Source: Winkia neuii subsp. neuii DSM 8576 (GTDB lineage Bacteria > Actinomycetota > Actinomycetes > Actinomycetales > Actinomycetaceae). From it: a stretch of DNA of 49,294 nucleotides. A program made the translations under genes and the position numbers. Under the pieces are notes generated by a model that did no database searches, was not told where the DNA came from, and saw nothing but the letters and a program-made list of their open reading frames with translations. Location of the stretch: NCBI RefSeq assembly GCF_000420405.1, contig NZ_ATUW01000011.1, forward strand, positions 1-49,294. Direction: 5' to 3'. Positions 1 through 7,970 of this stretch are shown here, in pieces (the first letter of the stretch is position 1; the number at the start of each line of letters is the position of its first letter).

Positions 1-157
1 AAGCACCAGAAGCCTGATCAGTCTGAAAACCAGCAGAAACCAACTGCTCCACCAACGACTGCAACTTAGCCAAAATACCCTCAAGCTCACCCTGACCAGA
101 CTGCAACTGCGAAGCAACCTGCTCCAACTCCGCATAAGTAACATTCATGTTCGCCAT
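1..157 (-). CDS. WXG100/ESAT-6-like type VII secretion substrate (5' part, cut by window edge)
   Basis: Reading the minus strand from an ATG at 157 gives a protein starting MANMNVTYAELEQVASQLQS, followed by a second helix (GELEGILAKLQSLVEQLV) and the turn SAGFQTDQASGA, where the window ends. Two amphipathic helices joined by a short turn, about 52 residues in, are typical of WXG100 small secreted proteins exported by the ESX/type VII pathway, normally near 100 residues. A GGGAG ribosome-binding site lies about 7 bases before the ATG. The turn has G-F rather than the namesake W-x-G, a variant I know from actinobacterial members. The 3' half and any partner gene lie outside the window. Family assignment is firm; function in this organism is inference. 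Confidence 0.8.
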   Translation of the reverse strand, partial: MANMNVTYAELEQVASQLQSGQGELEGILAKLQSLVEQLVSAGFQTDQASGA

Positions 158-180
158 AAAAAGCTCCCAACACAAAAAAC

Positions 181-350
181 TCAAACCTACAAAACAGCCG
201 GCCAAACCACCGACCCAAAACCAACCCTAACCACCCCCAAAACCCCACAACAGCCCCCCAAGGCCAAATACACCCAAAAACAACCCCCCATTCACCAACC
301 GTTAACCAAAACCACCCACCCAACCCTCAAAAAATAACAACCACTAACAA
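181..350 (-). promoter_or_regulatory. A/C-rich (sense strand G/T-rich) region upstream of the WXG100 gene, with G-quadruplex motif
   Basis: By my count about nine in ten plus-strand bases here are A or C, so the sense strand of the WXG100 gene is almost all G and T. C-runs at 225-227, 234-238, 243-246 and 254-259 are separated by 6, 4 and 7 bases, which fits the four-run G3+ N1-7 quadruplex rule on the minus strand. More C-runs lie at 273-275 and 284-289. No ORF with normal codon use is visible; a 78-codon minus-strand frame across it (87-323) is just G/T-rich low complexity. It is either the 5' untranslated leader of the WXG100 gene or its promoter-distal upstream DNA. Confidence 0.55.
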
Positions 351-376
351 AGCAAGCTAAAGCCAAATGCTATGGG

Positions 377-406
377 TTGATTGGCGCTATTCATTCGTAA
401 TATAGG
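377..406 (+). promoter_or_regulatory. Candidate promoter for the AGCS leader transcript
   Basis: TTGATT at 377-382 and TATAGG at 401-406 are separated by 18 bases and resemble a housekeeping sigma factor promoter. Transcription would start near 412, giving a leader of about 360 bases before the symporter gene. Based on sequence match only. Confidence 0.4.
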
Positions 407-411
407 CTGGC

Positions 412-771
412 GTGCGGGCGGGAGAGGTTTGGTGGAGATGGCCAAGGGGCAAAGAACAGGGGCTTGTCAAAACAGGCAGATGTAGAAAACTAATTGAAAA
501 GGCCGGGTCTTCTTTTGACGGGTTCGCTGGACCTACCCAGCCAGGTGTCCCGTTCCTCGATGCTAACCATCACGAGTAGACCTGCCAGCATGGTCAGTAG
601 TACCCGAACCGACAGGAGTTTTAATGTTTCACTCATAGGTGCTGGTAGAGCCCCTAGCGGCGAGCTTTTCCAAGCGTTTGGTGAAAATAGATTTCACTCA
701 AAGGTATTCTTGGGGTTACCTTTAACCAGTATTGGCAAAAGCTATTGGTTGCGTAACCGAGAGGACCCAGT
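412..771 (+). promoter_or_regulatory. Long structured leader of the AGCS symporter gene, glycine-riboswitch-like core
   Basis: This 360-base stretch has no convincing gene on the plus strand. Its start carries GGGAGAGG (420-427), GCCAAGGGGCAA (441-452) and CAGGCA (473-478), in the order and near the spacing of the conserved blocks of a glycine riboswitch aptamer (GGAGAG, GCCGAAGGGGCAA, CUCUCAGGCA). The middle block lacks one G and the CUCUC partner of GGAGAG is missing, so the match is incomplete. Further on are local inverted repeats such as GCTGG/CCAGC near 527-545. Glycine riboswitches are well known before AGCS-family symporters, which makes the idea worth testing. The class is uncertain. 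Confidence 0.3.
490..636 (-). CDS. Possible 48-residue membrane peptide antisense to the AGCS leader
   Basis: A minus-strand frame starts with ATG at 636 (MSETLKLLSVRVLLTMLAGL) and ends with TAG at 490-492. It contains one hydrophobic stretch, roughly residues 7-24, followed by a charged tail rich in E, R and K. No clear ribosome-binding site precedes the ATG, and the ORF lies antisense to a likely regulatory leader, so it may be accidental. I do not recognise it as a family member. Listed because membrane-peptide ORFs this short are easily missed. Confidence 0.18.
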   Translation of the reverse strand: MSETLKLLSVRVLLTMLAGLLVMVSIEERDTWLGRSSEPVKRRPGLFN

Positions 772-2343
772 GTGGATAATTCCGCTAAACCCGGCAGTTT
801 CTACGACAGCTTCATCAAAATCAACGAGTCGATAGCTGGTTTCCTAGATAACGTCTACGGGCACTCGATAGTCTGGGTCCTGATCGTTTTACTGCTCGGT
901 ACCGGCATAGTCTTTACCATTCGCTCTCGCTTTATGCAGATCCGCCTGTTCCCGCACATGGTCAAGGTCATTCTGGGCTCCCGCGGCGGCGCCAAAGGAG
1001 GCATCTCTTCATTCCAAGCTTTTGCGATCGGACTGGCTGATCGAGTAGGCACCGGTTCTATTGCCGGGGTTGCTCTGGCTGTAGTAGCGGGCGGACCGGG
1101 TGCCGTATTTTGGATGTGGATAGTTGCAGCAGTAGGTATGGTCACTGCGTTTATCGAGGCAACCTTGGCTCAACTTTTTAAAGTCCGCAACGGCGACGGC
1201 ACCTTCCGCGGTGGTCCCGCCTACTACATCCAGCGGGGGCTCGGCACTAGGGGCTGGGGAATTATTTTCTCGATTCTGTTGATTTTCGCCTACGGCTTTT
1301 CCTTTGAAATGATCCAGTCGAACTCAATTAGCCAGCTCGCCCATGTTTCGTTTGGCGTCCCGCCGTGGGTAAGCGCTCTGGTATTAATCTTGATGACTAT
1401 GCCGTTGGTACTCGGGGGAGTCAAACCCATCGCTCGATTCTCAGAGGTGCTGGCCCCCGCAATGGCCCTACTGTATGTGTTCATGGGTCTTTTGGTGATG
1501 GCGCTGAACTGGCAGCGCATCCCTTCCGTGTTTAGCGAGATCTTCTCTGGAGCCTTCGGACAGGGCAGCTATGTGCCCCCTGCCGTAGCCGGTGCCACAG
1601 GGGCATTCATTGCGGCAATTACTACCGGTATCAAACGTGGGTTGTTCACCAATGAGGCCGGTATGGGATCTGCCCCTAACGCAGCAGCCACAGCTACGGT
1701 TTCGCATCCGGTTACACAGGGGATGGTCCAGGCGCTCGGCGTGTTCGTAGATACTATGCTGGTCTGCACTTCCACCGGATTCATTATCTTGATGTCCGAG
1801 CCCTTCTGGGATCCCAACCGAAGCGAAAACCTCGACGGCACCGCACTCACCTCTTCCTCTTTGGTGACCACCTTAGGTGGAGCAGGACACGTAGAATCTG
1901 TAGTAGCCATTTTGGTGATGGCTATGATGATTTGCTTCGGCTACTCCACAATCCTCGGAAATTACACCTATGCGGAAACTAACTACAGATTTATAGCTGG
2001 GCTGGGGCGCGGCACCCTGCCACTAAAACTTCTGGTTATTTTCGCTACTGCCCTGGGCGCCGTTCTGCCGCTAGCTGCGGTGTGGTCTATAGCCGATTGG
2101 GCTACCGCACTAATGACCATAGTGAATTTGGTTGCGATTCTGCTGCTAGGTAAATGGTCGCTGGGTGCTCTCAAGGACTACCAGGCGCAGCTGAAGGCAG
2201 GGAAAATTCCAGAATTTCAGTCCCTCGACAACCCATATATGCCGGGTGAACTTCCCACCTCAGTGTGGCATGTTAAAGGGGGCCACGCAGAATCGTGGGC
2301 CCAAATGGAAGCAGAAAGCCACGAACTGAAAGAGACAAAATGA
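772..2343 (+). CDS. AGCS-family sodium:alanine/glycine symporter
   Basis: Integral membrane symporter expected to import alanine or glycine with sodium ions. The 523-residue product starts with GTG at 772 after a GAGAGGA ribosome-binding site. It shows the family layout: first membrane helix about residues 32-50 followed by TIRSRFMQIR, the conserved SSFQAFAIGLADRVGTGSIAGVALA block around residues 80-105, the GDGTFRGGPAYYI segment, and the late RGLFTNEAGMGSAPNAAATA signature. Length is close to typical members (450-540). Its stop overlaps the start of the FAH-family gene (ATGA), so the two are translationally coupled. A long leader precedes it. Alanine versus glycine specificity cannot be decided from sequence alone. 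Confidence 0.9.
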   Translation: MDNSAKPGSFYDSFIKINESIAGFLDNVYGHSIVWVLIVLLLGTGIVFTIRSRFMQIRLFPHMVKVILGSRGGAKGGISSFQAFAIGLADRVGTGSIAGVALAVVAGGPGAVFWMWIVAAVGMVTAFIEATLAQLFKVRNGDGTFRGGPAYYIQRGLGTRGWGIIFSILLIFAYGFSFEMIQSNSISQLAHVSFGVPPWVSALVLILMTMPLVLGGVKPIARFSEVLAPAMALLYVFMGLLVMALNWQRIPSVFSEIFSGAFGQGSYVPPAVAGATGAFIAAITTGIKRGLFTNEAGMGSAPNAAATATVSHPVTQGMVQALGVFVDTMLVCTSTGFIILMSEPFWDPNRSENLDGTALTSSSLVTTLGGAGHVESVVAILVMAMMICFGYSTILGNYTYAETNYRFIAGLGRGTLPLKLLVIFATALGAVLPLAAVWSIADWATALMTIVNLVAILLLGKWSLGALKDYQAQLKAGKIPEFQSLDNPYMPGELPTSVWHVKGGHAESWAQMEAESHELKETK

Positions 2344-3113
2344 AGGTAGCGCGTTTTTCTACAGGGGATAATCCGCTGTACGGGGTTTTCGAGGACGACG
2401 CGAAACAGATCGTCGCCCTCAAAAATGATCCGCTCTTTTCTAAAGTCGAACCGTCGGGCCAACTTATTCCTATGGAAGAGGCGCGTTTCCTCTCGCCGGT
2501 CATTCCCCGCTCAAAAGTAGTGGGGGTTGGGCAGAATTACCCCGACCACGCCGCACAGACGCCAGAGCCAATGGCGGATCCGGTGCTATTTACAAAGCCA
2601 AATACTTCGGTAATTGGCCCCGACGACCCTATCGTATTGCCCAAGTTTTCTAACGAGGTCGAACATGAGGCCGAGCTTGCCGTGGTAATCAAGGCGTTGG
2701 CAAAGGATGTCCCTGAAGCTCAGGTAGACGACGTAATCATGGGGTACACGGTGGCAAACGATTGCACCGCCCGCGACGCCCAGCGCGCCGATGGGCAGTG
2801 GACTCGTGCCAAAGGTTGGGATACCTCCTGCCCTCTTGGTCCCTGGATCGCTGTTGATCCTAAGCTAGACCCAGACAACCTGCAGATCGAATGCCGAGTA
2901 AATGGGCAACTGCGCCAGAGCGCAAACACCTCTCAAATGCGCTTTTCCGTGCGCGCGCTCGTCTCGTACGTTTCTAGCGTATTTACCCTCCTGCCCGGCG
3001 ACATAATCCTAACTGGGACCCCGGCCGGGGCAGGGCCACTAGAGGCAGGCGACGTAGTGGAGTGTCAGATCGAAAATATTGGCACCTTGCGTAACCAAGT
3101 GTTGCGCCGGTAG
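2340..3113 (+). CDS. Fumarylacetoacetate hydrolase (FAH) family protein
   Basis: Member of the FAH superfamily, cytosolic Mg2+/Mn2+-dependent enzymes that cleave or decarboxylate 2-oxo acids (acylpyruvase, oxaloacetate decarboxylase, or homoprotocatechuate-pathway isomerase/decarboxylase types). The ATG at 2340 overlaps the upstream stop as ATGA and gives 257 residues, the usual size; an in-frame upstream start at 2295 would lie inside the symporter gene and is less likely. Visible signatures are VVGVGQNYPDHA, LFTKPNTSVIGPDDPIVLP, the metal-site EVEHEAELAVVI, the GYTVANDCTARDAQ segment and the C-terminal LLPGDIILTGTPAGAG. An FAH paralogue close to gltX is a recurrent actinobacterial arrangement as I recall it. 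Exact substrate unknown. Confidence 0.88.
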   Translation: MKVARFSTGDNPLYGVFEDDAKQIVALKNDPLFSKVEPSGQLIPMEEARFLSPVIPRSKVVGVGQNYPDHAAQTPEPMADPVLFTKPNTSVIGPDDPIVLPKFSNEVEHEAELAVVIKALAKDVPEAQVDDVIMGYTVANDCTARDAQRADGQWTRAKGWDTSCPLGPWIAVDPKLDPDNLQIECRVNGQLRQSANTSQMRFSVRALVSYVSSVFTLLPGDIILTGTPAGAGPLEAGDVVECQIENIGTLRNQVLRR

Positions 3114-3118
3114 CCGAT

Positions 3119-3161
3119 TTCGCTCCCTGCCGCCGAGAATGAGGCGTTGGCAGGGAGCGAA
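3119..3161. terminator. Bidirectional hairpin between convergent FAH and patB genes
   Basis: TTCGCTCCCTGCC (3119-3131) pairs perfectly over 13 bp with GGCAGGGAGCGAA (3149-3161) and extends with a one-base bulge. It sits between the two stop codons. No long T-run follows on either strand, so termination strength is uncertain. Confidence 0.65.
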
Positions 3162-3171
3162 TCGTAGGCTG

Positions 3172-4350
3172 CTAGAAGGACGCGATAACTCTCTTAGCCA
3201 TGTCTTCAAGTACGTTGGTAGGGCTGGCTAGATTGAAGCGGAAGAACTGGGAATAGTCCTTCCCTAGCGTGCTCCCCGCGTTTACTGCCACTCGCCCTCG
3301 CGCGGCAATCTGAGCCGCCGGATCTTCCACCTGGTAGGCGCTGGCGTCGAACCAGCTCAAGTAGGTAGCTTGGGGCGTACTAAAGTGCAACTTCGTATCG
3401 GAGTTAGCAAGTAGACGCTGCAGGTGGGAGGCGTTTTTCGCCACGTACGCAACGAGGTCGTTTAGCCACGGGCGCCCGTTCGAATAAGCCACAGTGGCCG
3501 CTAGAGCTCCAAGCGGGGTGGCGCCCTCGGAAAGTTTTTCGGCTGCGGGCGCGAAACGCTCGCGCAACAGAGGATCTACTACGTACCACTGGGCACAGTT
3601 CAGCCCCGGAATATTCCAACCTTTCGAGGCCGCAGTGGCAGTGACCGTCCGGGAAGCAGTGAGGGCAGACACGGAGGCAAAAGGAACGTGTCTGTTGCCC
3701 GGCAGAATAAGGGGGGAATGAATCTCGTCACTGAATACCAGTGCCTTCTTTGAGTGCGAAAGAACCTCCGCGAGTGCCGCCAACTCGGAAGAAGTGAAAG
3801 TCTGCCCAGTAGGATTCCAAGGGTTGCACAGCACGAGCAACTGGGCGCCCCGGGCGAAGGCCTCGGCAATAGCTCCCAGATCTAACTGGTAGCGTCCCTG
3901 CGGTGAGACGGGGGAGGGGATTTCTATAACCTCGCGATTATGCAGGCCGGGAATCGACAAAAAAGGCATGTATGCGGGGGTGGGGACGATCACCGGCGTG
4001 CCAGGATCAGTCAGAACTTCAATCGTTTGATGCAATACCGAAAGTACGTTGGGGGCAATGCCAAAGCACTCCTCGGCAATCTCAAAGCCAAATTCTTCGC
4101 CTTGAAATCGACAACACTCGTGTAGAGTTCTTTCTACCAGCCAGGAAGGCATGTAGCCGAGAAAGTTGTTCGCGATTGCTTTTGAGAGCGCTGCCTCAAC
4201 CTCGGGGGCGGTGCCAAAATCGGCCTCGGCAATCCAAGCTCCGTCAAGAAGCTGCCCGTCTAAGCGCATCGCCCACTTCTTAGTAGCGCGCCGACGCAGA
4301 ACCTCGATAGACAAAGAATCCATTCTTTTTGCGAATTCGGAATATGACAT
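3172..4350 (-). CDS. patB: PatB/MalY-type PLP-dependent aminotransferase (putative C-S beta-lyase)
   Basis: Fold type I PLP enzyme, 392 residues, of the MalY/PatB group that releases thiols from cystathionine or cysteine conjugates, giving pyruvate and ammonia. Signatures: WIAEADFGTAPEV near residue 40, where the family has W-x-ADMDF; GIAPNVLSVLHQTIEVLTDPGTPVIVPTPAY with the cofactor-binding region; LVLCNPWNPTG; VFSDEIHSPL with the cofactor-contacting Asp; and TATAASKGWNIPGLNCA with the Schiff-base Lys. The ATG at 4350 follows AGGGGTGG. It is divergent from gltX and convergent with the FAH gene, so probably monocistronic. Cystathionine beta-lyase is the best functional guess; a broader cysteine-conjugate lyase role is equally possible. 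Confidence 0.87.
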   Translation of the reverse strand: MSYSEFAKRMDSLSIEVLRRRATKKWAMRLDGQLLDGAWIAEADFGTAPEVEAALSKAIANNFLGYMPSWLVERTLHECCRFQGEEFGFEIAEECFGIAPNVLSVLHQTIEVLTDPGTPVIVPTPAYMPFLSIPGLHNREVIEIPSPVSPQGRYQLDLGAIAEAFARGAQLLVLCNPWNPTGQTFTSSELAALAEVLSHSKKALVFSDEIHSPLILPGNRHVPFASVSALTASRTVTATAASKGWNIPGLNCAQWYVVDPLLRERFAPAAEKLSEGATPLGALAATVAYSNGRPWLNDLVAYVAKNASHLQRLLANSDTKLHFSTPQATYLSWFDASAYQVEDPAAQIAARGRVAVNAGSTLGKDYSQFFRFNLASPTNVLEDMAKRVIASF

Positions 4351-4399
4351 GGCAATCCACCCCTAGATAAATAGACCTGGGCTATTTTCCCCATTATCA

Positions 4400-4419
4400 A
4401 CCAAAGCCGATTCTTTGGT
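4400..4419. promoter_or_regulatory. Inverted repeat in the patB-gltX divergent region
   Basis: ACCAAAG (4400-4406) and CTTTGGT (4413-4419) form a 7-bp dyad with a 6-base centre, about 50 bases upstream of patB and 60 upstream of gltX. It could be an operator for either gene; no regulator was matched. Confidence 0.3.
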
Positions 4420-4478
4420 GCAACTAGGCCGAAGCGTGGTTCGAAGATGGGCGCCGTTAGCGGTAGGGTAGAGGCACT

Positions 4479-5999
4479 ATGAGCATTGAAAAAGCGCCAG
4501 CGACAGGCAGTGATGTTCGCGTTCGTTTTTGTCCTTCTCCGACCGGCACTCCCCACGTGGGAATGGTGCGTACGTGCTTATTCAACTGGGCCTACGCGCG
4601 CCACACGGGCGGCACCTTCTTGTTCCGCATCGAAGATACCGATGCGGCTCGCGACAGCCAGGAATCCTTTGACCAGATTATCGACTCTCTAAAATGGATG
4701 GGCCTCGACTGGGACGAGGGCATCGGGGTAGGGGGGCCGCATGCGCCCTACCGCCAATCCGAGCGGATGGACATCTACAAAGACGTTGCCAAGAAGCTCA
4801 TCGATGCAGGCTACGCCTACGAGTCCTACTCCACTCCGCAAGAAATCGAGGAGCGGCACAAGGCGGCCGGCCGCCCTCCGAAGCTAGGATACGATGGCTA
4901 CGACCGCAACCTCACCGACGAGCAGATTGCTGCTTTCAGGGCCGAAGGGCGCAAGCCGGTTTATCGCATGCGCATGCCCGACGAGGACATTACCTTTACC
5001 GACCTTGTGCGCGGCGAAATTACGTTCAAGGCCGGTAGTGTTCCCGACTACGTGATTCTTAGGGCAAACGGCGACCCGCTTTACCCTCTGGTCAATCCGA
5101 TTGACGACGCCCTCATGAAGATCACTCACATCCTGCGCGGCGAGGACATCCTCTCTTCGACGCCAAGGCAGATCGTCATGTACCGGGCTCTCATGGACCT
5201 CGGTATTGCCGAACGCATTCCTGAGTTTGGCCACCTGCCCTACGTGATGGGCGAGGGCAACAAGAAGCTCTCCAAGCGCGATCCCGAATCCAACCTACTG
5301 TTGCACCGCGAGGCGGGAATGCTCCCCGAAGGGTTGCTCAACTACCTAGCATTGTTGGGCTGGTCGATAGCCCCGGACCGCGACATCTTTGACAAAGACG
5401 AAATGGTGGAGGCATTCGACATCCACGATGTCAACCCAAATCCGGCTCGCTTTGACCAGAAGAAGTGCACGGCCATTAATGCCGAGCACATTCGCAGACT
5501 CGAGGTCGAAGATTTCCGTTCGCGTTTGGTGCCTTACCTGCACAAGGGGCAGGTGGTGTCGGCAGATTCGTGGGAGGAATTGTCTGAGCGTGAGCGCTAC
5601 CTGCTTGGACAGGCGGCCCCATTGGCACAAACTCGTATCCAGTTGTTGGGTGAGGGCGTGGATTTGCTGCGCTTCTTGTTCGTAGAGAGCTCTGAACTCG
5701 ACTACAACCCGAAAGCCGTGCGCAAGCTTAAGGATTCGGCCCCGCAGGTGTTGGAGGAGGCAGCTAAGACTATTGAATCGTTGCCTGAGTCAGACTACAC
5801 AGTCGACGGCATTCACGAAGCGCTCACTAAGTCGATTATCGAGGGCCTAGAACTGAAGCCTCGTATTGCTTTCGGGCCGTTGTTTGTAGCAATTACGGGA
5901 ACCAACGCTTCGATTCCGGTTTTCAACTCGATGGTGATACTTGGCCGCGAGGAAACTCTGCGCAGGCTCAACCAGTGCGCGCAAATGTTGCGTAAATAA
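4479..5999 (+). CDS. gltX: Glutamyl-tRNA synthetase
   Basis: Class I aminoacyl-tRNA synthetase that charges tRNA-Glu in the cytosol, 506 residues, full length. The HIGH-type motif is seen as [27 protein letters not shown] near residues 19-45, followed by [13 protein letters not shown], and the KMSKS-type loop as [10 protein letters not shown] near residue 265. GAGG lies 5 bases before the ATG at 4479. A rho-independent terminator follows at once (6007-6047), so the gene is probably transcribed alone. Two bacterial lineages exist, discriminating and non-discriminating; this window does not show which applies here (gatCAB would be needed). Confidence 0.97.
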   Translation: MSIEKAPATGSDVRVRFCPSPTGTPHVGMVRTCLFNWAYARHTGGTFLFRIEDTDAARDSQESFDQIIDSLKWMGLDWDEGIGVGGPHAPYRQSERMDIYKDVAKKLIDAGYAYESYSTPQEIEERHKAAGRPPKLGYDGYDRNLTDEQIAAFRAEGRKPVYRMRMPDEDITFTDLVRGEITFKAGSVPDYVILRANGDPLYPLVNPIDDALMKITHILRGEDILSSTPRQIVMYRALMDLGIAERIPEFGHLPYVMGEGNKKLSKRDPESNLLLHREAGMLPEGLLNYLALLGWSIAPDRDIFDKDEMVEAFDIHDVNPNPARFDQKKCTAINAEHIRRLEVEDFRSRLVPYLHKGQVVSADSWEELSERERYLLGQAAPLAQTRIQLLGEGVDLLRFLFVESSELDYNPKAVRKLKDSAPQVLEEAAKTIESLPESDYTVDGIHEALTKSIIEGLELKPRIAFGPLFVAITGTNASIPVFNSMVILGREETLRRLNQCAQMLRK

Positions 6000-6006
6000 C
6001 ATTTCT

Positions 6007-6047
6007 AAGTCGGAGGGGTGCTGCTGGCGTACTCCTCCGACTTTTTT
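6007..6047 (+). terminator. Rho-independent terminator of gltX
   Basis: AAGTCGGAGG (6007-6016) pairs with CCTCCGACTT (6034-6043), followed by a run of T to 6047. It begins 8 bases after the gltX stop. Confidence 0.9.
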
Positions 6048-6153
6048 CATGCCTGAAAATGTGTATTTTGCGGGTAGCGCCAGCTTTGTGAGCCCCGGAA
6101 TGGGGCCGCAAAGTGGCAATCTTCGACCGCTTGCTGGCGGATCGCTATTACGT

Positions 6154-6187
6154 AACACTTAAGTCCCTTTAATAGGGTTAGAGTGTT
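6154..6187. promoter_or_regulatory. Large imperfect dyad upstream of the lactate operon
   Basis: AACACT-TAA-CCCT on the left mirrors AGGG-TTA-AGTGTT on the right with small bulges, spanning 34 bases. It lies about 120 bases before the lldP start and has no T-run, so it looks more like a regulator-binding site than a terminator. No lactate regulator gene (LldR/LutR) is present in the window. Confidence 0.4.
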
Positions 6188-6260
6188 TTCATTATCCGGC
6201 CTCGACCTGCGTAGACACTCGTGAATGTGGCGCTTTATTCAAGCTGCGGTACTTTTCCAA

Positions 6261-6273
6261 CGTAAGACTTACG
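6261..6273. promoter_or_regulatory. Perfect CGTAAG-A-CTTACG palindrome upstream of lldP
   Basis: A 6-bp perfect inverted repeat around one central base, 32 bases before the lldP start codon, placed where an operator could block transcription or translation initiation. It is the second dyad in this 250-base leader. Confidence 0.4.
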
Positions 6274-6305
6274 GCCTAACGGTCACTAACTAGGATGGTT
6301 TTGAC

Positions 6306-7946
6306 TTGGTAGAGACAGCGTCGACGTTCACCGCCCCTGATAGCCCGGTGTTGGGCTCTCTATTTCTTTCTGCTTTAGTGGGGCTGGCTCCTTTAGCTAT
6401 CTTTTTTGTCCTGCTTGGAGCTTTTAAAGTGAAGACGCACTGGTGTGCCCTCATCTCATTGGCAGCTTCAATCGTTTTGGCATGGGGGGCATTTAAAATG
6501 CCGCTCACCCTGGCTTTGCTGTCAGCAACCCAGGGGCTGGCATTTGGTTTCATGCCTATTTTGTACATCATTATTGCCGCGGTGTGGCTCTACAACCTCA
6601 CGGTCGAAAGCGGTAGAGGCGAGGACGTGCGCGCTACGTTCAACCTGGTTGGGCGCGGAGACCGGCGCGTGCAAGCGCTGATTATTGCCTTCAGCTTCTG
6701 CGGTCTGCTGGAAGGCCTGGCAGGCTTTGGTGCCCCCGTAGCTATTGTTGCCGCCATGCTCGTCGCTATCGGGCTGAAGCCGATGAAGGCCGCGGTGGTC
6801 ACTATTACTGGCAACGCAATCAGCGTTGGCTACGGGGCCATGGCAATCCCGGTCACCACTGCGGGCCGCCTCGGAGGAGCAAAAGCCACGGAGGTAGCAA
6901 CCCAAATGAGCCACTTAACTCCTCTGCTCGCCCTCTTCATGCCGTTTTTGCTGCTTTTGCTGCTAGACGGCAAACGTGGGCTCAAGCAGCTATGGCCCGC
7001 CGCGTTAATATCGGGCGTCGTCACGGCCCTAGGTCATTTCTGGGCTGCAGGGTACTTCTCCTACGAACTGACCGCAGTCCTAGCGTCCCTACTCGGATTT
7101 GCCGCCGTCACTGCGCTAATGCAGGTGTGGCACCCCAACACTCCCGAGGACGCCCATACCGGCACGAGCGTGGATCTCACTGCCTCGCGCGCAGTACTTG
7201 CACTCATGCCGTATTGGCTCGTGGTGGTCGTATTCGCCCTCGCTAAGCTGTGGCGTCTAGGAGTCGACATTCCCGCCCTACTTGCTTCCACCGACCTCAA
7301 ATTCGGTTGGCCTGGACTGGACGGAAACCTCCTTGCCAAGAGCGGAAAGCCTGTAGGAGGAACCCAGTTCACTTTGCAATGGATCTCCTCTCCGGGAACG
7401 CTGATTGCGCTGACCGCCCTCATAGTGGCCGCTATCTACGCGCTTAACTCTTCGCAAGGCAAATACCCCTTCACCTTTAAAGAGGGCGTAAAAACCCTGT
7501 TCAGCACCATCTATTCGCTGCGGATCTCGATCCTCACTATCGCTACAGTTATGGCGCTCGCCTACGTCATGAACTTCTCGGGACAAACTGCAGTAATTGG
7601 TGCATGGATGGCCGGAACAGGGGCAGCCTTCGCCTTCATTTCTCCGGTACTCGGCTGGCTGGGCACAGCCGTCACTGGGTCTGCAACCTCAGCTAATGCG
7701 CTCTTTGCGGACCTGCAGGCCACTGCGGCCCACTCAGTGGGAGCCGACCCGTCCTTGCTGCTCGGAGCAAATACTATTGGGGGCGGTCTAGGAAAGATCA
7801 TTTCCCCGCAGAACCTAACAATTGCAGCCGGAGCGGTAGGGGAACCGAACTCCGAACCGAAACTGCTCCAAAAGGCACTGCCAATCTCGATATCTCTCTT
7901 AGTAGTTCTAGCGCTACTTGTAGGCATTAGCTCGCTGTTGGGCTAG
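6306..7946 (+). CDS. lldP: L-lactate permease (LctP family)
   Basis: Twelve-or-more-helix membrane transporter importing lactate with protons. The 546-residue frame opens with TTG at 6306 after AGGA ten bases upstream; the next in-frame candidate is GTG at 6348, but the upstream residues resemble the family N-terminus, so TTG was kept. Characteristic segments are FCGLLEGLAGFGAPVAIVAAMLVAIGLKPMKAA near residues 135-165, the GNAISVGYGAMAIPV block, and the C-terminal FISPVLGWLGTAVTGSATSANALFADLQ and GANTIGGGLGKIISPQNLTIA. The lutABC genes follow directly, so uptake and oxidation of lactate are encoded together. Confidence 0.93.
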   Translation: MVETASTFTAPDSPVLGSLFLSALVGLAPLAIFFVLLGAFKVKTHWCALISLAASIVLAWGAFKMPLTLALLSATQGLAFGFMPILYIIIAAVWLYNLTVESGRGEDVRATFNLVGRGDRRVQALIIAFSFCGLLEGLAGFGAPVAIVAAMLVAIGLKPMKAAVVTITGNAISVGYGAMAIPVTTAGRLGGAKATEVATQMSHLTPLLALFMPFLLLLLLDGKRGLKQLWPAALISGVVTALGHFWAAGYFSYELTAVLASLLGFAAVTALMQVWHPNTPEDAHTGTSVDLTASRAVLALMPYWLVVVVFALAKLWRLGVDIPALLASTDLKFGWPGLDGNLLAKSGKPVGGTQFTLQWISSPGTLIALTALIVAAIYALNSSQGKYPFTFKEGVKTLFSTIYSLRISILTIATVMALAYVMNFSGQTAVIGAWMAGTGAAFAFISPVLGWLGTAVTGSATSANALFADLQATAAHSVGADPSLLLGANTIGGGLGKIISPQNLTIAAGAVGEPNSEPKLLQKALPISISLLVVLALLVGISSLLG

Positions 7947-7970
7947 CCCACCGTAAAGAAAGGAAAACTG

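Noticed and set aside
87-323. 78-codon minus-strand ORF of W, G, F and V residues
   Set aside because: Product of the G/T-rich low-complexity stretch; it runs out of frame through the start of the WXG100 gene.
494-835. 113-codon plus-strand ORF running into the AGCS gene
   Set aside because: No ribosome-binding site, no recognisable family, composition unlike neighbouring proteins, and it overlaps the well-supported symporter start in another frame. It lies in a likely leader RNA.
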